Below are positions 1 through 10,413 of a stretch of DNA of 64,000 nt, piece by piece. A program made the translations under genes and the position numbers. Where the stretch lies: the NCBI GenBank assembly GCA_947561585.1, contig CANNZV010000520.1, positions 203,076-267,075 on the forward strand. The letters run 5' to 3'. Numbering within the stretch: the stretch's first letter is position 1; every line of letters begins with the position of its first letter. The stretch is from Caprella mutica. Taxonomy: Eukaryota; Arthropoda; Malacostraca; Amphipoda; Caprellidae. The notes beneath the pieces were generated by a model, which saw only the letters and a list, made by a program, of their open reading frames with translations, was not told the DNA's origin and ran no database searches.

Positions 1-1853
1 AATAGCATTATCTACTTAATAGCATCATCTTCTTAATTGCATTATCTTCTTAATTGCATTATCTTCTTAATAGCATTATATACTTAATTGCATTATCTTC
101 TTAATTGCATTATCTTCTTAATTGCATTATCTTCTTAATAGCATTATCTTCTTATTTGCATTATTTACTTAATTGCATTATCTTCTTAATTGCTTTATCT
201 TCTTAATAGCATTATCTTCTTAATAGCATTATCTTCTTAATTGCTTTATCTTCTTAATTGCATTATCTTCTTAATACCATTATCTTCCTTATTGCGTTAT
301 CTTCTTAATTGCATTATCTACTTAATTGCATTATCTACATAATTGCATTATCTTCTTAATTGCATTATCTTCTTAATAGCATTATCTTCTTAATTGCATT
401 ATCTTCTTAATTGCATTATCTTAATTGCATTATCTTCTTAATTGCATTATATACTTAATTGCATTATCTACTTAATTGCATTATCTTCTTAATTGCATTA
501 TCTTCTTAATTGCATTATCTTCTTAATTGCATTATCTTCTTAATACCATTATCTTCCTTATTGCGTTATCTTCTTAATTGCATTATCTACTTAATTGCAT
601 TATCTACTTAATTGCATTATCTTCTTAATTGCATTATCTTCTTAATAGCATTATCTTCTTAATTGCATTATCTTCTTAATTGCATTATCTTAATTGCATT
701 ATCTTCTTAATTGCATTATATACTTAATTGCATTATCTTCTTAATTGCATTATCTTCTTAATAGCATTATCTTCTTAATTGCATTATCTTCTTAATTGCA
801 TTATCTTAATTGCATTATCTTCTTAATTGCATTATATACTTAATTGCATTATCTACTTAATTGCATTATCTTCTTAATTGCATTATCTTCTTAATTGCAT
901 TATCTTCTTAATTGCATTATCTTCTTAATACCATTATCTTCCTTATTGCGTTATCTTCTTAATTGCATTATCTACTTAATTGCATTATCTACTTAATTGC
1001 ATTATCTTCTTAATTGCATTATCTTCTTTATAGCATTATCTTCTTAATTGCATTATCTTCTTAATTGCATTATCTTAATTGCATTATCTTCTTAATTGCA
1101 TTATATACTTAATTGCATTATCTACTTAATTGCATTATCTTCTTAATTGCATTATCTTCTTAATTGCATTATCTTCTTAATTGCATTATCTTAATTGCAT
1201 TATCTTCTTAATTGCATTATCTACTCAATTGCATTATCTACCTAATTGCATTATCTTCTTAATTGCATTATCTACTCAATTGCATTATCTACCTAATTGC
1301 ATTATCTTCTTAATTGCATTATCTTCTTAATTGCATTATCTTCTTAATTGCATTATCTTCTTAATAGCATTATCTTCTTAATTGCATTATCTTCTTAATT
1401 GCATTATCTTCTTAATTGCATTATCTTCTTAATTGCATTATCTTCTTAATTGCATTATCTTCTTAATTGCATTATCTTCTTAATTGCATTATCTTCTTAA
1501 TTGCATTATCTTCTTAATTGCATTATCTTTTTAATTGCATTATCTTCTTAATTGCATTATCTTCTTAATTGCATTATCTTTTTAATTGCATTATCTTCCT
1601 AATTGCATTATCTTCTTAATTGCATTATCTTTTTAATTGCATTATCTTCTTAATTGCATTATCTTTTTAATTGCATTATCTTCTTAATTGCATTATCTTC
1701 TTAATTGCATTATCTTTTTAATTGCATTATCTTCTTAATTGCATTATCTTTTTAATTGCATTATCTTCTTAATTGCATTATCTTTTTAATTGCATTATCT
1801 TCTTAATTGCATTATCTTCTTAATTGCATTATCTTTTTAATTGCATTATCTAC
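1..1853. repeat. 17-bp minisatellite array with higher-order structure
   Basis: About 109 head-to-tail copies of the unit ATTGCATTATCTTCTTA; the array continues past the left edge. Point variants (TAGCATT, CTACTTA, CTTTTTA) and shortened 14-bp units recur in order. The shortened unit ATTATCTTAATTGC lies near 416, 685, 800, 1070 and 1186, which gives spacings of about 269, 115, 270 and 116 bp. The variant ACCATTATCTTCC recurs near 272, 541 and 926. From about 1200 the structure is simpler, with an alternating CTTTTTA variant near the end. The unit holds stops in several frames and there is no coding signal. Confidence 0.97.
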
Positions 1854-2051
1854 TTTGTTTTTATTTAAAGTGAACTCACGAATGAGAAAATTAAATTGTG
1901 CTAAAATTGTAGTGTATTAACATTAAATGCTATAGTAAATCAATGAATGTTACAAATGAATGTAAATGATTTAACACAACATTTGTGATATTAATTATTA
2001 ATGTTTTAGTTAGTGGTGTAGAAATGTTACACATTGAATCGTGACTACAAT

Positions 2052-2187
2052 GTGACTACATTCACATAGCAGTATATAATGTGACTACATTCACATAGCA
2101 GTATATAATGTGACTACATTCACATAGCAGTATATAATGTGACTACATTCACATAGCAGTATATAATGTGACTACATTCACATATAA
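2052..2187. repeat. 29-bp short tandem repeat, about 4.7 copies
   Basis: The motif GTGACTACATTCACATAGC followed by AGTATATAAT starts at 2052, 2081, 2110, 2139 and 2168. The four full copies are near identical and the last is truncated. This suggests recent, small-scale duplication in the gap between two large arrays. Confidence 0.95.
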
Positions 2188-2273
2188 TAACATTTCTTCA
2201 TCTTTATAGTATATTAAATAAAGAGACTATATATCGATATAAAAAATTGTAAAAGTGTTCCAAAATTAGATAA

Positions 2274-3796
2274 CACCAGTAGCCTTCACACCAGTAGCCT
2301 TCACACCAGTAGCCTTCACACCAGCAGCCTTCACACCAGTAGCCTTCACACCAGTAGCCTTCACACCAGTAGCCTTCACACCAGTAGCCTTCACACCAGT
2401 AGCCTTCACACCAGTAGCCTTCACACCCGTAGCCTTCACACCAGTAGCCTTCACACCAGTAGCCTTCACACCAGTAGCCTTCACACCAGTAGCCTTCACA
2501 CCAGTAGCCTTCACACCAGTAGCCTTCACACCAGTAGCCTTCACACCAGTAGCCTTCACACCAGTAGCCTTCACACCAGTAGCCTTCACACCAGTAGCCT
2601 TCACACCAGTAGCCTTCACACCAGTAGCCTTCACACCAGTAGCCTTCACACCAGTAGCCTTCACACCAGTAGCCTTCACACCAGTAGCCTTCACACCAGT
2701 AGCCTGCACACCAGTAGCCTTCACACCAGTAGCCTTCACACCAGTAGCCTTCACACCAGTAGCCTTCACACCAGTAGCCTTCACACCAGTAGCCTTCACA
2801 CCAGTAGCCTTCACACCAGTAGCCTTCACACCAGTAGCCTTCACACCAGTAGCCTTCACACCAGTAGCCTTCACACCAGTAGCCTTCACACCAGTAGCCT
2901 TCACACAAGTAGCCTTCACACCAGTAGCCTTCACACCAGTAGCCTTCACACCAGTAGCCTTCACACCAGTAGCCTTCACACCAGTAGCCTTCACACCAAA
3001 AGCCTTCACACCAGTAGCCTTCACACCAGTAGCCTTCACACCAGTAGCCGTCACACCAGTAGCCTTCACACCAGTAGCCTTCACACCAGTAGCCTTCACA
3101 CCAGTAGCCTTCACACCAGTAGCCTTCACACCAGTAGCCGTCACACCAGTAGCCTTCACACCAGTAGCCTTCACACCAGTAGCCTTCACACCAGTAGCCT
3201 GCACACCAGTAGCCTTCACACCAGTAGCCTTCACACCAGTAGCCTTCACACCAGTAGCCTTCACACCATTAGCCTTCACACCAGTAGTCTCCACACCAGT
3301 AGCCTTCACAACAGTAGCCTTCACACCAGTAGCCTTCACACCAGTAGCCTTCACATCAGTAACCTTCACACCAGTAGCCTTCACATCAGTAACCTTCACA
3401 CCAGTAGCCTTCACACCAGTAGCCTTCACACCAGTAGCCTTCACACCAGTAGCCTTCACACCAGTAGCCTTCACACAAGTAGCCTTCACACCAGTAGTCT
3501 CCACACCAGTAGCCTCCACACCAGTAGCCTTCACACCAGTAGCCTTCACACCAGTAGCCTTCACACCAGTAGCCTTCACACCAGTAGCCTTCACACAAGT
3601 AGCCTTCACACCAGTAGCCTTCACACCAGTAGCCTTCACACCAGTAGCCTCCACACCAGTAGCCTTCACACCAGTAGCCTTCACACCAGTAGCCTTCACA
3701 CCAGTAGCCTTCACACCAGTAGCCTTCACACAAGTAGCCTTCACACCAGTAGCCTTCACACAAGTAGCCTTCACACCAGTAGCCTTCACACCAGTA
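2274..3796. repeat. 15-bp minisatellite array, about 101 copies
   Basis: The unit ACCAGTAGCCTTCAC is repeated with very few substitutions and no visible indels. Because 15 is a multiple of 3, the minus strand stays open over about 500 codons as a VKATG-type repeat and in another frame as a WCEGY repeat. Two frames open at once, with no non-repeat domain, argues that these ORFs are by-products of the repeat. Variants (TCACAAGT, GTAGTCTCC, CATCAGTAACC) are clustered at 3280-3650, while the left part is almost uniform. Confidence 0.97.
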
Positions 3797-4121
3797 AGGT
3801 GTAGTGGGGCAATTGATATTAGTTTAATTTAAAGAGATGCTTCGCCCCACAATATCCAATAGGGGAATAGGGGGGGAGGGGGAGTTAGAACCCCTCCTCA
3901 TCCCCCCCCCCCCTACCCGCAAACTGTGACAAAATACTCCGGCAGCGATAAAGTTAATTACAAACAGACAACGTTCCTTAGTGTGCTCTAATGCAGGCAT
4001 TAGTAAATATTTAGTATGAATAGTTATTAACCCTAAATGGCATAACAAACCATTAAAATAACAGCTTCAATTCACAATGTGCATTTGAAGCGACCATCAC
4101 CATTAACAGTTCTGAAGCTCA
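3797..4121. other. Unique spacer with G and C homopolymer runs
   Basis: No gene seen. It holds a G-rich run near 3862-3882 and a run of about 14 C near 3902-3915, so the two strands could pair as a GC hairpin around 3860-3916. GTGGGGC near 3804 is mirrored by GCCCCAC near 3843. The rest is ordinary AT-rich sequence between two arrays. Confidence 0.6.
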
Positions 4122-5851
4122 ACTAGACTATAGAGATGATAACCACTACTAGACTGTAGTGGTGATAACCACTACTAGACTATAGTGGTGATAACCACTA
4201 CTAGACTATAGTGATGATAACCACTACTAGACTATAGTGATGATAACCACTACTAGACTGTAGTGATGATAACCACTACTAGACTGTAGTGATGATAACC
4301 ACTACTAGACTGTAGTGATGATAACCCCTACTAGACTGTTGTGATGATAACCACTACTAGACTATAGTGATGATAACCACTACTAGACTATAGTGATGAT
4401 AACCACTACTAGACTATAGTGATGATAACCACTACTAGACTATAGTGATGATAACCACTACCAGATTATAGTGATGATAACCACTACTAGACTGTAGTGA
4501 TGATAACCACTACTAGACTGTAGTGATGATAACCACTACTAGACTGTAGTGATGATAACCACTACTAGACTGTAGTGATGATAACCACTACTAGACTATA
4601 GTGATGATAACCACTACTAGACTATAGTGATGATAACCACTACTAGACTATAGTGATGATAACCACTACCAGACTATAGTGATGATAACCACTACTGGAC
4701 TGTAGTGATGATAACCACTACTAGACTATAGTGATGATAACCACTACTAGACTGTAGTGATGATAACCCCTACTGGACTGTAGTGATGATAACCACTACT
4801 AGACTATAGTGATGATAACCACTACTAGACTATAGTGATGATAACCACTACTAGACTATAGTGATGATAACCACTACTAGACTGTAGTGATGATAACCAC
4901 TACTAGACTGTAGTGATGATAACCACTACTAGACTATAGTGATGATAACCACTACTAGACTATAGTGATGATAACTACTACTTGACTATAGTGATGATAA
5001 CCACTACTAGACTATAGTGATGATAACTACTACTTGACTATAGTGATGATAACCCCTACTGGACTGTAGTGATGATAACCACTACTAGACTATAGTGATG
5101 ATAACCACTACTAGACTATAGTGATGATAACCACTACTAGACTATAGTGATGATAACTACTACTTGACTATAGTGATGATAACCACTACTAGACTATAGT
5201 GATGATAACCACTACTAGACTATAGTGATGATAACTACTACTTGACTATAGTGATGGTAACCCCTACTGGACTGTAGTGATGATAACCACTACTAGACTA
5301 TAGTGATGATAACCACTACTAGACTATAGTGATGATAACCACTACTAGACTATAGTGATGATAACCACTACTAGACTGTAGTGATGATAACCACTACTAG
5401 ACTGTAGTGATGATAACCACTACTAGACTATAGTGATGATAACCACTACTAGACTATAGTGATGATAACTACTACTTGACTATAGTGATGATAACCACTA
5501 CTAGACTATAGTGATGATAACCACTACTAGACTATAGTGATGATAACTACTACTTGACTATAGTGATGATAACCACTACTAGACTATAGTGATGATAACC
5601 ACTACTAGACTATAGTGATGATAACTACTACTTGACTATAGTGATGATAACCACTACTAGACTATAGTGATGATAACCACTACTAGACTGTAGTGATGAT
5701 AACCCCTACTGGACTGTAGTGATGATAACCACTACTAGACTATAGTGATGATAACCACTACTAGACTATAGTGATGATAACCACTACTAGACTATAGTGA
5801 TGATAACCACTACTAGACTATAGTGATGATAACCACCACCAGACTATAGTG
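4122..5851. repeat. 26-bp minisatellite array, about 66 copies
   Basis: The unit is ACTATAGTGATGATAACC followed by ACTACTAG. Common variants are TGTAGTG for TATAGTG, CTACTACTTG, and CCCCTACTGG. The CCCCTACTGG variant occurs near 4763, 5050, 5258 and 5700, at spacings close to 11, 8 and 17 units. This shows block duplication inside the array. A 26-bp unit shifts frame at each copy and no long ORF results. Confidence 0.97.
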
Positions 5852-6910
5852 TTGCTATATCTATTGACTGGTGAGTAAAGCATGTTGTATTTTCTTTACC
5901 TCACATTGCTCTGCTCACCTCAATAAAGTATTTCGAGTTCTGTATCTATTGACTTGTTTTTGATATTAAAGGCACGCTCAGCAGTCTATCACATGTCTGT
6001 CTGTCTGTCCGTCATCTTCAAACTTTTTGTTCTCATTTTCCTTCTCATTAAATCAACGGTGGAAGACCTTTCGAAACTTTGAAACCATCGGTACGAACCG
6101 GATGACAGATGTGAGATATAAATTGTAGAGCAATCACTGTTACTCTCATTGTTATTATTGATGTCATTGTATATTATGTGTTATTGTTTATATCTTATAT
6201 ACTATCAAAAGGTTATGCAAACTAAGCTTTGAAGGCATTTTAGGTTTCAATCTTTGAAATGGAAAGATGTCTTTTGGAAAATTTGAAACCTGAACACCTT
6301 AAAATCGTTAATTGACTTTTAGTTGCCCTCACAATGATATGGGAACTGCGATTAGTTTGAATTTTTTAGCCATATATTATATAATAAATTTTATTGTGAA
6401 TTTCAGAAAAAAAATTGTATTGAAATTTTTTTATTAAATTAATAAGTTATTTATTAGAAATGCAACCATTTATTTAATTTTCAAATGAGATAACGGAAAG
6501 GTAAAACTTAAAATATTCTCACATATTTACTACGTATTCCAATTATTAAATGTTTATTTTTTTTAATTGAGAAATGAGTAGATATATTAATATATATATA
6601 TCTATATTCCGACAATGATATATTTACATCGAAGTAGATAACGTGCACTTACTATTAATAAAAATCTGAATTATTTTTCTTCTGCAATTTCAATTTATTA
6701 ATAAAGTAGTCCTTAAGATCAGTGAAGAGTTCATCAACAGGTTCGTAAGATGGCCTGTAACTCCTCTAGGAGTGACGGCTGATATACTCACACAAAGAAA
6801 TCACCGCTTTTCTTTGCTATTTTCTACTTTCTACACAAAGATTATTGTCCTCATTATAAAGTTTGTGTGAGGATTAAAGATTAGCAAAGAATAATGTTTA
6901 GGGAATGAAA
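5852..6910. other. Intergenic sequence, no gene recognised
   Basis: AT-rich unique DNA. Visible items are the phrase CTATTGACT(T/G)G twice (near 5867 and 5947), a TCTG run near 5997-6008, and the hairpin at 6232-6300 listed separately. No ORF above background, no tRNA and no paired transposon ends were seen. Confidence 0.6.
6232..6300. repeat. Imperfect hairpin, arms about 18 bp
   Basis: AAGGCATTTTAGGTTTCAA at 6232 is answered by the complement of TTGAAACCTGAACACCTT ending at 6300. The arms pair at most positions around a loop of about 32 nt. No flanking duplication was identified, so it could be a MITE remnant or a chance palindrome in AT-rich DNA. Confidence 0.55.
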
Positions 6911-8119
6911 TTGTGAGTTAGTTTGAGAGTTAGATTGTGAGTTAGTTTGTGAGTTAGTTTGAGAATTGGATTGTGAGTTAGTTTGTGAGTTAGTTTTTGA
7001 GTTAGTTTGTGAGTTAGATTGTGAGTTAGTTTGTGAGTTAGTTTTTGAGTTAGTTTGTGAGTTAGATTGTGAGTTAGTTTGTGAGTTAGTTTGAGAGTTA
7101 GATTGTGAGTTAGTTTGTGAGTTAGTTTTTGAGTTAGTTTGTGAGTTAGATTGTGAGTTAGTTTGTGAGTTAGTTTTTGAGTTAGTTTGTGAGTTAGATT
7201 GTGAGTTAGTTTGTGAGTTAGTTTGAGAGTTAGATTGTGAGTTAGTTTGTGAGTTAGTTTTTGAGTTAGTTTGTGAGTTAGATTGTGAGTTAGTTTGTGA
7301 GTTAGTTTGTGAGTTAGATTGTGAGTTAGTTTGTGAGTTAGTTTGTGAGTTAGATTGTGAGTTAGTTTGTGAGTTAGTTTGTGAGTTAGTTTGTGAGTTA
7401 GTTTGTGAGTTAGATTGTGAGTTAGTTTGTGAGTTAGATTGTGAGTTAGTTTGTGAGTTAGTTTGTGAGTTAGTTTGTGAGTTAGTTTGAGAGTTAGATT
7501 GTGAGTTAGTTTGTGAGTTAGATTGTGAGTTAGTTTGTGAGTTAGTTTGTGAGTTAGTTTGTGAGTTAGATTGTGAGTTAGTTTGTGAGTTAGTTTGTGA
7601 GTTAGTTTGTGAGTTAGTTTGTGAGTTAGTTTGTGAGTTAGATTGTGAGTTAGTTTGTGAGTTAGTTTGTGAGTTAGATTGTGAGTTAGTTTGTGAGTTA
7701 GATTGTGAGTTAGTTTGTGAGTTAGTTTGTGAGTTAGTTTGTGAGTTAGTTTGAGAGTTAGATTGTGAGTTAGTTTGTGAGTTAGATTGTGAGTTAGTTT
7801 GTGAGTTAGTTTGTGAGTTAGTTTGTGAGTTAGATTGTGAGTTAGTTTGTGAGTTAGTTTGTGAGTTAGTTTGTGAGTTAGTTTGTGAGTTAGTTTGTGA
7901 GTTAGATTGTGAGTTAGTTTGTGAGTTAGTTTGTGAGTTAGTTTGTGAGTTAGTTTGTGAGTTAGTTTGTGAGTTAGTTTGTGAGTTAGATTGTGAGTTA
8001 GTTTGTGAGTTAGTTTGTGAGTTAGTTTGTGAGTTAGATTGTGAGTTAGTTTGTGAGTTAGATTGTGAGTTAGTTTGTGAGTTAGTTCGTGAGTTAGTTC
8101 GTGAGTTAGTTTGTGAGTT
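6911..8119. repeat. 12-bp minisatellite array, about 100 copies
   Basis: Unit GTGAGTTAGTTT with alternatives GTGAGTTAGATT, GAGAGTTAGATT and TTGAGTTAGTTT. The variant order repeats in blocks of 4 to 7 units in the left third. The minus strand stays open across the array as a TNSQ/SNSQ repeat with a short non-repeat end on each side. The reading frame follows from the 12-bp unit and the flanks match no domain I recognise, so it is called as repeat, not gene. Confidence 0.96.
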
Positions 8120-8575
8120 TTTGGAAATATATTCTATCATAGAATAAATGGAATTCAGGGAAAAACTTTGGATTAGATTTACGTTGACTTATTTTTGTCG
8201 CATATTTCTATGAAACTAAAAAATGGAGAATACGAATGAGAAAATTAATGTACAGTAAGGGCCACGAAAATGTTTCCGATTTTTCAAATACTTATAAATC
8301 TTTAGCCTATGCATGAAAAAACTTTATCTTGATATCGTTTTCCCCGCCTCTTATTGTACAATTAAACTTTAAAATAATTTTGAACTGAAAGACATAGTTT
8401 AAGAACAGGTAAGCAAAAGTTGTTGCAAAAGGCAGAAAATAAAAGTGAAAAAAATACAATGGTAGACATTTTAATAAAGGGTGCTTAAATCTCTTCCTTG
8501 GAAACTATTATGAAATAGAACTATTTCAGTGACATTTTTGATCTCATTGAGGTTTCGCTTGTTAGTCATGTATAA
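8120..8575. other. Intergenic sequence, no gene recognised
   Basis: AT-rich. TACAGTAAGGGCCACG near 8251 looks like the tip of a Tc1/mariner-type inverted repeat, but no inverted partner was found in the window, so it stays unassigned. No ORF is supportable. Confidence 0.5.
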
Positions 8576-8577
8576 TA

Positions 8578-9278
8578 GGGTGGGCCAAGAAATAGTATTT
8601 AGGATATTAAATGTGGAATAGTAATATAAAGTTGATATGACAAGTAAAGGTACGTGTACCGAAATTTGAATGAATTCTGACATGATTAACAGTTGCCCTC
8701 AAGCGATTCAAATATCTGAAAAGTAACATTTTTGGTGATTTGTACTACATCTTGGCATTAAACTGATAAACTGTGATTAATTACTATTTAGAATAGGAAG
8801 ATAGCTAGAGAAGAACTTATTTTTGCGTCTGTGTCGGAAAATCAGACCGGTACGACAATGTTTACAGTTGCCCCCACCCATCCAAATTGTTCAAAATTAG
8901 GCGCTGCTGAAGACTGTAGTCAGTGTGGTGCTTCAGGCTTAGGAGATCTGGTGCTCAATGAAAAACATAATAAAGAGTATGATATGCAACTAATTGAGGA
9001 AAAAAATTATTAATTGATCAATGCAACAGCAGTTCAATATTTAGTGCACTTGGTAACTCAAAACAGTTGACAAAGCAAATTAGATGGGTTATTAACGAAT
9101 TGCTAAAATCCGAGTAAATTCGAAATTTTTAAAATACGAAAATATTGATTAATGCTTTTATAAAATAAAATCACTACAATTTCAAATGATTCGTGGCAAC
9201 TTAAAAGTATTCAGAAATGGTCTGTAAATTGACATGCAATGTTTTTTCATACACAAACACCCTTTTTTTGGCCCACCC
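8578..9278. mobile_element. TA-flanked non-autonomous element (Tc1/mariner-like)
   Basis: The ends read GGGTGGGCCAAG at 8578 and, on the other strand from 9278, GGGTGGGCCAAA. Both ends are bounded by TA (8576-8577 and 9279-9280), the duplication made by Tc1/mariner-type transposases. The identical terminal stretch is about 11 bp and the element is 701 bp. Inside is only a 60-codon frame (8831-9013) with no recognised motif, so it is probably a deleted derivative moved by a transposase supplied elsewhere. The assignment rests on the ends and the TA alone. Confidence 0.6.
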
Positions 9279-9280
9279 TA

Positions 9281-10072
9281 ATGGATAAAGCTCTCTTCAC
9301 ACTTGCGTTTTTCACATTATTCTTAACCCCAATGAGTTTGACTGTCATAATGTATGTTCCGGATGGTTTAACTATGTGTTTAAAAACACATGTCTAAATA
9401 TAAACCTACGGTATTGTATTTTTTACAATTTTTTAGTATATACTAAACTACTGGGTACAAAATTTCAAGTACAAATATTGAACATATTAGGAGAAAAAAC
9501 TACATAGGTTTTCCTTAAAATTTTCCTTAAATTCTTTTCGAAAAGCGTGTTCTTTGTCCAGTTAATCCGCGAGAAAATGTCTGTCATCTCTTAGACAGCA
9601 TGTCAAATAGTTACCACAGAGATCATTGTACCGCTAGTACAAAAGTTCATAAGCTTTTTAGGTTGTGTTTCCAAATGGAGATTGAAATTAACTTTTCAGT
9701 TTAATGTACGATTTTACTTGTTACACAATAGGTATATTATATAGTACTATACGGTGCTACCTACCAAATCCTTATTACATTTATGGTTTTCCTAAACAAG
9801 ATGATGTATTTGAATATAATTCTATTGAATGTTTTTCTCCTATATTATTTAGTAGACTAATAATACTAGAAAGGAAATTTCAGTGATAGGATAACCGAGC
9901 AGGTGCCTTTCTTATGATAGTTTCTCTGGCGGTGGTATATACTCTGCAGTGTGTATTACAAATATTGGACTCAATAGTCGATAAGGCTCAGAGATACTGA
10001 GATACAAGTAACAACATACTGTCGCACTACCTGCTGTTCCTTTGCAGTTATATTGATATGTATATCTTTGGA
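9281..10072. other. Intergenic sequence with decayed transposon fragment
   Basis: No gene recognised. CTCTTCACACTTGCG near 9294 resembles the ends of the small element at 13504-13670. The part from 9385 to 9492 matches, in inverse orientation, part of the hAT element farther right (listed separately). The remainder is AT-rich with no clear signal. Confidence 0.5.
9385..9492 (-). mobile_element. Decayed fragment related to the 16082-18315 hAT element
   Basis: Read on the complementary strand, this stretch aligns with 17940-18060. Shared words in order are ACACATGTCT / ACATGTCTTA, ATAAACCTA, ACTAAACTA, AAATTTCAAGTA and AATATTGAA. Identity by eye is about three quarters over 100 bp. This marks it as an older, truncated copy of the same family. 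Confidence 0.5.
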
Positions 10073-10413
10073 GATCAGGAGAATATAATCGGGAAGATGT
10101 TTGCTGTAGGAGGAGATCTTTCAATTGTCTGATATATTCACAAAAATTCAAAATTGAGAAACTTGATAGAATGTTGATATATCAATAAATCAAGTGATCG
10201 GGTAGCTGTATAAATGAATGATTATTCATACATATAATTAAAATATTAATGAAAGTATGAATAGTCATTTATTTGTACAGCTCATCGAGCACTTGAATTT
10301 TTCATATATCAAAATATTTTCAAGTTTTCAATTTTGACTTTTTTGTAAATATGCGATACATTTGAAAGATCTCCGCCAACACCAAACATCTTCCCGATTT
10401 TATTCTCCTGACC
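10073..10413. repeat. Large foldback palindrome, arms about 165 bp
   Basis: The left arm (10073-10240) and right arm (10247-10413) are reverse complements at about four fifths of positions. Matching landmarks are GATCAGGAGAATATAATCGG with ATTCTCCTGACC, GGGAAGATGTTTG with CAAACATCTTCCC, GAGATCTTTCAA with TTGAAAGATCTC, and ATTATTCATAC with GTATGAATAG. The centre is near 10243 with almost no loop. Both arms can be read as QTSSR(L/F)YSPDL, so the source may once have been coding. It could be an ancient foldback MITE or an inverted duplication. Confidence 0.75.

Noticed and set aside
2266..3789. 507-codon minus-strand ORF of VKATG repeats as a structural protein gene
   Set aside because: The 15-bp unit keeps the frame open automatically, another frame is open too, and there is no non-repeat domain, signal peptide or flanking gene structure.
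6881..8140. 419-codon Asn/Gln/Ser/Thr-rich ORF as a prion-like or surface protein
   Set aside because: It is a direct translation of a 12-bp minisatellite with variants that ignore codon position; the short unique ends match nothing.
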